A stretch of 64,000 nt of DNA, taken from assembly GCA_014773175.1 (NCBI GenBank), contig VXCM01000307.1, forward strand, positions 310,001 through 374,000, in the 5' to 3' direction. The DNA is from Lucifuga dentata. Lineage: Eukaryota > Chordata > Actinopteri > Ophidiiformes > Bythitidae. Positions 61,901 to 64,000 of this stretch are shown piece by piece. Below the pieces are notes generated by a model. It made no database searches. It had not been told where the DNA came from and saw only the letters and a list, made by a program, of their open reading frames with translations. A program made the translations under genes and the position numbers. Each line of letters opens with the position of its first letter. The first letter of the stretch is position 1.

Positions 61901-64000
61901 TGTAGAGTCCTCAGCCAATCTATAGACATGAATGTCAACCAGTTAGAAGCATGAAAATGGTGCGGGATTGTAACTAATCAAGTAATCATTAACACCCCAA
62001 TTCAGTTTGTTTGAATAATTGATTGCGATTTGAATAAAGATGGGCTGTTTTGACACCTTGTTCTGCTTAGCTTACTGGAAATATTAAAGGACCATACCGG
62101 CCATTTTGCATGTTTGAGCCTAATATATTAAATTTTCATACGTCACGTTACGTTGCAGACAGTCATTTCCCAAAGGATAAAACCGTATTTCAGCTTTCCT
62201 GATGTTTTGCAAAATCTCTTAACCTTTCAAAATCAAATATTCAAGCGATACACCCACCTTAAACATCCATGTTTCACCTGCTAATAGTTACGTAGCTTAT
62301 GAAATCATGGTCGTTTAAATTTTTCGATGAACGTAGGTCTTCTTTTGGGACTATATTCCCCGGTGGAAACATAACTTCATGCTGCACTTTTTATTGCGCT
62401 TAAACGCTAAAATTACAAAACTTAGAAAAAAACCCCCTGAATACACGTCGTGTTCATGATGATGGAGTACCTATCCCAACAACATTTCCAGTATCAACAA
62501 GTTGATTTTAATAGCGTGCCAGAATGAACTGAAACCAATGGCGGTCTGGAAGGTAGGGGGAAAAAAAATAATTAATTCACTGCTCCAGTAGTATGCTTTG
62601 GGAAATAATTGTCAGTAACGTGCCATGTATGAAAATTGAATAAATTAGGCTCAAACATGCAAAATGACCGATATGGTCCTTTAACTCATGCCCAGAGGTC
62701 TTTGTTGTGCATATTTTCTTGTTTAATACTATGTAAATCTTGCCAGAAATAAACCAGCAAAACTCCAACATCTGTTTTCTCTCTCTTTTCTCCCTTTCTT
62801 TCCAGAATGCCACTTACAAAGGGGAATACACAGCCACTCACCCAACAGTCAGACTCTTCTGGGAGGTCTTCCACGAATTCCCTCTGGAAAAAAAGAAGCA
62901 GTTCTTATGTAAGCATCTAATTGCCTCATTATGCTGTATCTATGTGACAATCTCAGTTTCTCACTTCCCTCAAGCATTTTAGAAATACCGTACAGTGTGT
63001 GTACAGCTGGAATCACCACATCTTCCGTTTAGTATTCCTGACTCATGTCCAAAACTACTTTTTTAATGAGGCTTAACTGGCCTCTTGATTAATCTTTATC
63101 CAAATAGAGTGAATAAATACACCCAGCAGAGTGTTAAAAACCTCATATGCCTTTTTGGAAATTATCTTTAATGAATGAGGACAGGTCATAGTCTGCAGTT
63201 CCATGACAAAGTTTGCTCCCAAGGGATTGTCTGCAAAATGAAACTTCAAAAACTCAAAAATTCACTTGTTGAATTTCTGGAGAGATTCATAGAACATTGG
63301 TAATATTTGATCAAAATTTCAGGTCTTGTTCTGATCAGGTCTTTCAGATTGTATGTACATTTATGTCCATGAGCCATCATTTTTATAGTTGCAGTAATTC
63401 ATTCTTTTTGGCAAACAAAAGCTTTCTCAGAAGAATTTCCAGATCCTCAAATTTCCAAATATCTCACATTCCAAATCACTGCATTCATGTTTTAGATAGA
63501 AATTGATAGTTTTATTCACCAAGATAGCATTAAATAGATTTAAATACATAGCCAAGACATTAATAATGTTCAAATGTCTACTACTGTTTGGTATGACTGA
63601 TTTATAATTAATTATTCACCTAAAACTGTAGCAATATTGATATTTCCCTCTAAAAACCTACTATCAGTTAACCTCTGTGATTATCTCTGATTTATTCATA
63701 TCCATTTGTCTATTCTCTTCCTCTAGGCTGTAATTTAAGCGTTTGCTGGCTAAAAAAGAATGAGATATGAAATGCAGATGAACTACTTGGAGCATGCAGA
63801 GGTTGAGATGTGGATTATGACATCCGGTCTCTCTGTCTCCTGCCTCTAGTGTTCCTGACAGGAAGTGACCGTATCCCCATCCACGGCATGGAGAGCCTGC
63901 GTATCGTCATTCAGTCCACCACAGTAGGGGAACACTACCTGCCTGTGGCTCACACCTGCTACAACCTGCTGGATATGCCCCGATACCAGACCAAAGAAAT
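43979..64000 (+). CDS. herc3: HERC3-type E3 ubiquitin ligase (RCC1-like repeats + HECT), C-terminus cut by window edge
   Basis: Small HERC-family ubiquitin ligase. Exons: 43979-44201, 45373-45532, 46416-46492, 47340-47561, 48274-48365, 48717-48847, 48964-49115, 49482-49549, 50504-50628, 50775-50834, 52761-52872, 53772-53961, 54539-54705, 54882-54995, 55382-55405 (24 nt), 55506-55604, 55805-55975, 56073-56216, 58400-58566, 59954-60020, 60154-60236, 60809-60992, 62806-62908, 63850-64000. All are in phase: about 1028 codons, versus 1050 in human, so about 20 residues are missing. Residues 1 to about 370 are seven RCC1-type repeats (for example [26 protein letters not shown]). The HECT domain has [33 protein letters not shown] and the catalytic Cys1015 in [13 protein letters not shown]3 rather than HERC4 is supported by [32 protein letters not shown] and by synteny. 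The acceptor at 50504 is the least certain. The repeated exon end after the N at 55622 is an assembly duplicate. Confidence 0.95.
46267..46340. repeat. 29-bp inverted repeat (one mismatch), 16-nt loop
   Basis: Bases 46267-46295 are the reverse complement of 46312-46340 except for one position. It would form a stable hairpin in the herc3 intron just before the exon at 46416. Confidence 0.92.
52985..53135 (+). mobile_element. Possible retroposon tail fragment
   Basis: The segment has the wording GTTTCTTCCTTTTTTCC, then GGAGTTTTTCCTCATC, then TGTAAAGCCCATATTAAA. These resemble a dispersed repeat frequently met in fish introns. Recognition is from memory only; limits and family are uncertain. 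Confidence 0.35.
55556..55688. repeat. 66-bp direct duplication around a single N that copies a herc3 exon end
   Basis: Bases 55556-55621 equal 55623-55688, separated by the N at 55622. Each copy contains the last 49 nt of the herc3 exon 55506-55604 plus its donor and 17 nt of intron. The second copy lacks an acceptor, so it is not a usable exon; the form matches the other assembly duplicates. Confidence 0.93.
56753..57649. mobile_element. Tc1/mariner-like element with long terminal inverted repeats
   Basis: The left end (CACTACAGGCCAGAAGTTT) and the reverse complement of the right end share about 150 bp of imperfect inverted repeat, including the ATTAGTTTTCAAGAAGAA motif. Each end is flanked by TA, the Tc1 target site. 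The interior retains a Tc1-like non-coding wording (CCAAAACACCCCCCCACAGG) but no intact transposase. The left arm is partly doubled by an assembly duplicate around the N at 56893. It sits in the large herc3 intron 56217-58399. Confidence 0.8.
56826..56960. repeat. 67-bp exact direct duplication around a single N (probable assembly artefact)
   Basis: Bases 56826-56892 equal 56894-56960, separated by the N at 56893. It falls inside the left inverted repeat of the Tc1-like element. Confidence 0.9.
62084..62684. mobile_element. MITE-like element with about 44-bp inverted repeats flanked by TTAA
   Basis: The left end TTAAAGGACCATACCGGCC and the reverse complement of the right end TTAAAGGACCATATCGGTC continue in near-identity for about 44 bp (through GTTTGAGCCTAAT). 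TTAA at 62084-62087 and 62681-62684 would be the target duplication, as for piggyBac- or Kolobok-type transposons. The interior of roughly 500 bp has no transposase frame. It lies in the herc3 intron 60993-62805. Confidence 0.78.

Overview
The window is a stretch of a ray-finned (teleost) fish nuclear genome, probably from a spiny-rayed (percomorph-like) species. The evidence is split genes with GT/AG introns, vertebrate protein families, a eukaryotic tRNA gene, long CA/GA/AT microsatellites, and remnants of L2/Rex-like LINEs and Tc1, hAT and Harbinger DNA transposons of the kinds common in fish. Gene names rest on exon-by-exon reading against remembered human proteins; no database search was run.

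Layout, left to right: (1) 877-1136, minus strand, the first two coding exons of g3bp2, which continues past the left edge, with a probable non-coding first exon ending at 2721. (2) 3.0-9.2 kb, a repeat-rich intergenic stretch with a LINE lacking most of its reverse transcriptase (4.0-5.8 kb), a second 5'-truncated copy of its tail (7.6-7.9 kb) and an intact tRNA-Ile(AAU) gene (6805-6878). (3) 9223-16256, plus strand, complete pkd2 (15 coding exons, 902 codons). (4) 17.2-17.5 kb, a dead Tc1-type transposase between the convergent 3' ends of pkd2 and abcg2. (5) 18281-30182, minus strand, complete abcg2 (15 coding exons, about 667 codons). (6) 34179-39780, minus strand, complete ppm1k (6 coding exons, 381 codons). 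(7) 43979 to the right edge, plus strand, herc3 (24 coding exons, about 1028 codons; roughly the last 20 residues lie outside).

The order pkd2 - abcg2 - ppm1k - herc3 is that of human 4q22, so this is a conserved vertebrate syntenic block rather than an accessory region. The genes are not functionally linked: g3bp2 is an RNA-binding stress-granule protein, pkd2 a ciliary/ER cation channel, abcg2 a half-transporter, ppm1k a mitochondrial phosphatase of branched-chain amino-acid catabolism, and herc3 a ubiquitin ligase. ppm1k and herc3 are head to head, with probable 5' UTR exons less than 1 kb apart.

I found no previously undescribed system. The most useful observations are: an assembly signature (single N flanked by exact 64-67-bp direct duplications, one duplicating herc3 exon sequence); a hAT element inside older transposon debris in abcg2; a probable TTAA-flanked MITE; two long near-perfect intronic hairpins; loss of the human inter-subunit cysteine in the ABCG2 extracellular loop; and a predicted spliced uORF ahead of herc3.
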